64,000 nt of DNA, from positions 326,068 to 390,067 of the forward strand of contig JARGPC010000001.1 of the NCBI GenBank assembly GCA_029212885.1. Reading direction: 5' to 3'. A program made the translations under genes and the position numbers. How positions within the stretch are numbered: the stretch's first letter is position 1; every line of letters starts with the position of its first letter. Below, one piece after another: positions 62,595 to 64,000 of this stretch. Origin of the DNA: Coxiellaceae bacterium. GTDB lineage: Bacteria; Pseudomonadota; Gammaproteobacteria; Coxiellales; Coxiellaceae. The notes under the pieces were generated by a model. That model was not told where the DNA came from, did no database searches, and worked only from the letters and a program-made list of their open reading frames with translations.

Positions 62595-64000
62595 ATGAAA
62601 CGTTGGACTTCACGCCTTATCATCATCTGTCTCGCCGCCATTTGCACTCACAGCTTTGCACAACCCAGCCGCTATCAAATCAAACGCATTATCAATAGCG
62701 CCTTAAAACAAAGCAAGCAGCCAATCTTTACTGGCATTGTAATTCAGTCAATGAAAACCGGCAAAATCCTGTATCAAAAAAACGCAACCAACCACTTCAT
62801 GCCAGCCAGCACCTTAAAATTAGTCACAGCCACAGCCGCTTTGGAATACCTCAAACCCAATTATCGCTATAACACTTGGCTACTGACTAACGCACAACGT
62901 ATCAAAGGCCCCACCTTAAAAGGTAATTTATGGGTAAAATTTGAAGGCGACCCATCACTCAAACGCCAACAGCTCGGCGCTTTATTAGCCAAACTCAAAA
63001 AGAAAGGCATTTCCCGCATCGATGGTCATGTATACGTCGACAGCAGCGCTTATGATAACGTTAAATACGCACCGGGCTGGATCTGGGATGATTTAAGCTA
63101 CGCCTATGCCGCACCTACCAGCGCCGTAGTACTGAATAAAAATAAATTTTTATTAAAAATCACACCATCTAACCGAATTGGCCAAAAGGTAAGCTTTACC
63201 GCCAAAAAGCTACCGCCCGGTATCGTGCATTACAATAACCAACTGATTACAGTAAACCGAGTCAAAGATTGCCCGGTGGCTATTTATAATAACCAAAACA
63301 ACGGCTATCTCATCAAAGGGTGTTTTCAAAAAAACTGGGGCCCACAACACCGCTTGCTCGCTATTACCGACCCCGTGCTGTATGCCCGCCAATTAATAAA
63401 AAAACAATTACGCGAACTCAAAATTAGCTATACCGGCCGGGTTGGCAATTTGCCCGCCCCAAAAAACAGCTTAGAAATTGCTGTGCATGCTTCACCCCCG
63501 CTGAGCCAACTTGCCATTAAAATGCTGAAAAAATCAGATAACTTAATTGCCGATGCCTTTCTTAAAACCATGGGGCAGCGCTACTATAAAACTCAAGGCA
63601 CCTGGCAAAATGGTGTCGAAGCCATGCAAAAAATCTTAGCGCCCATTACTGGCATCAACTTTAAACATACACTAATCACTGACGGCGCCGGACTTTCAAG
63701 ATACAACCTAATTACCCCCATGCAATTGGCCAAGTTATTAAATTTTGCATATCATGATCTGGAAATTGAACCGGAACTGTTAGCCGCAATGCCCATCGCC
63801 GGCAAAGATGGCACCCTCGAATACCGTATGCGCTCATTGAAACACCCACGAAACGTACGAGGCAAAACCGGCACCATGAGCGGTGTCAGCGGGCTTGCGG
63901 GTTACTTGACCACTACACACAAAGATGTATTATCCTACGTAATTATGATTAACAACTTTGTGGGCAAAGTCCGTGAGTATCGAAAAATTGAAGATCGAAT
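62595..64000 (+). CDS. dacB: PBP4-type D-Ala-D-Ala carboxypeptidase/endopeptidase DacB, open at the window end
   Basis: The frame from ATG 62595 runs to the window edge with 468 codons and no stop, so only the C-terminus is missing (E. coli PBP4 has 477 residues). A signal peptide (RLIIICLAAICTHSFAQ) is followed by the S13 fold. The catalytic SxxK is in PASTLKLV, SxN in KKSDNLIAD and KTG in RGKTGTMSG. The enzyme is periplasmic and trims peptidoglycan stems and cross-links. Its start lies 155 bases from divergent folB. Confidence 0.95.
   Translation, partial: MKRWTSRLIIICLAAICTHSFAQPSRYQIKRIINSALKQSKQPIFTGIVIQSMKTGKILYQKNATNHFMPASTLKLVTATAALEYLKPNYRYNTWLLTNAQRIKGPTLKGNLWVKFEGDPSLKRQQLGALLAKLKKKGISRIDGHVYVDSSAYDNVKYAPGWIWDDLSYAYAAPTSAVVLNKNKFLLKITPSNRIGQKVSFTAKKLPPGIVHYNNQLITVNRVKDCPVAIYNNQNNGYLIKGCFQKNWGPQHRLLAITDPVLYARQLIKKQLRELKISYTGRVGNLPAPKNSLEIAVHASPPLSQLAIKMLKKSDNLIADAFLKTMGQRYYKTQGTWQNGVEAMQKILAPITGINFKHTLITDGAGLSRYNLITPMQLAKLLNFAYHDLEIEPELLAAMPIAGKDGTLEYRMRSLKHPRNVRGKTGTMSGVSGLAGYLTTTHKDVLSYVIMINNFVGKVREYRKIEDR

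Noticed and set aside
1-64000. tRNA or rRNA genes
   Set aside because: No cloverleaf T-loop motif (GGTTCGAATCC type) or rRNA-like stretch was seen in any intergenic region.

Overview
The window is an AT-leaning, gene-dense piece of a gammaproteobacterial chromosome. The housekeeping genes point that way: clpB, feoABC, pldA, rdgB, serA, dsbD, a complete MSHA-type pilus assembly operon, erpA, hemL, hemJ, waaA, parE and the aroK-aroB-damX cluster. Several features fit a host-associated relative of Legionellales: large unrecognised proteins with their own strong ribosome binding sites, two-membrane-span cysteine-rich proteins with proline-rich or basic tails, a candidate cysteine-protease-like protein, decaying genes, and a heavily amplified intergenic palindromic repeat. 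That placement is inference; no rRNA, tRNA or taxonomic marker lies in the window.

Layout. 1-743: repeat cluster and a solitary type IV pilin. 749-11299: clpB, a 943-residue putative effector, a broken cupin gene, a secreted protein and two tandem paralogues. 11364-14133: Fur-type ferrous iron operon feoA-feoB-feoC. 14383-21360: alpha/beta hydrolase, rRNA methyltransferase, phospholipase A, SH3 protein, rdgB, serA and a stop-interrupted ATPase. 21481-26051: polysaccharide deacetylase, alpha carbonic anhydrase, hicAB toxin-antitoxin, XRE regulator, dsbD. 26093-41330: the pilus locus in two convergent halves. Minor pilins (one fused to a predicted seven-bladed propeller) run rightward, the mshI-to-mshG assembly operon runs leftward, and three unrecognised genes sit between. 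41379-50600: C59 acylase, deformylase-like protein, hemJ, erpA, hemL, rubredoxin, a two-span membrane protein, an ArsR regulator, a TolC with an added SPOR domain, and a small secreted protein. 50892-57840: waaA, a DUF4282 protein, parE, rhodanese, aroK-aroB-damX. 57862-59927: IS6-like remnant followed by a two-gene unit (two-span membrane protein plus phage-type repressor) with duplicated promoters. 60232-64000: MFS exporter, pterin genes, and PBP4-type dacB running off the right edge.

The most distinctive signals are these. (1) The gene pair at 58544-59927 has two almost identical promoter-operators that look leaderless. (2) Two two-span cysteine-rich proteins, 45797-47146 and 58614-59147, share a CCYxG motif at the second membrane span and an identical PRYS C-terminus although they lie 11 kb apart. 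(3) A pilin-like N-terminus is joined to a predicted seven-bladed propeller. (4) The TolC protein carries a SPOR domain and a C-terminal 12-residue repeat that appears to derive from the genome's own palindromic repeat. (5) The 943-residue protein has a His-Asn-Cys arrangement.
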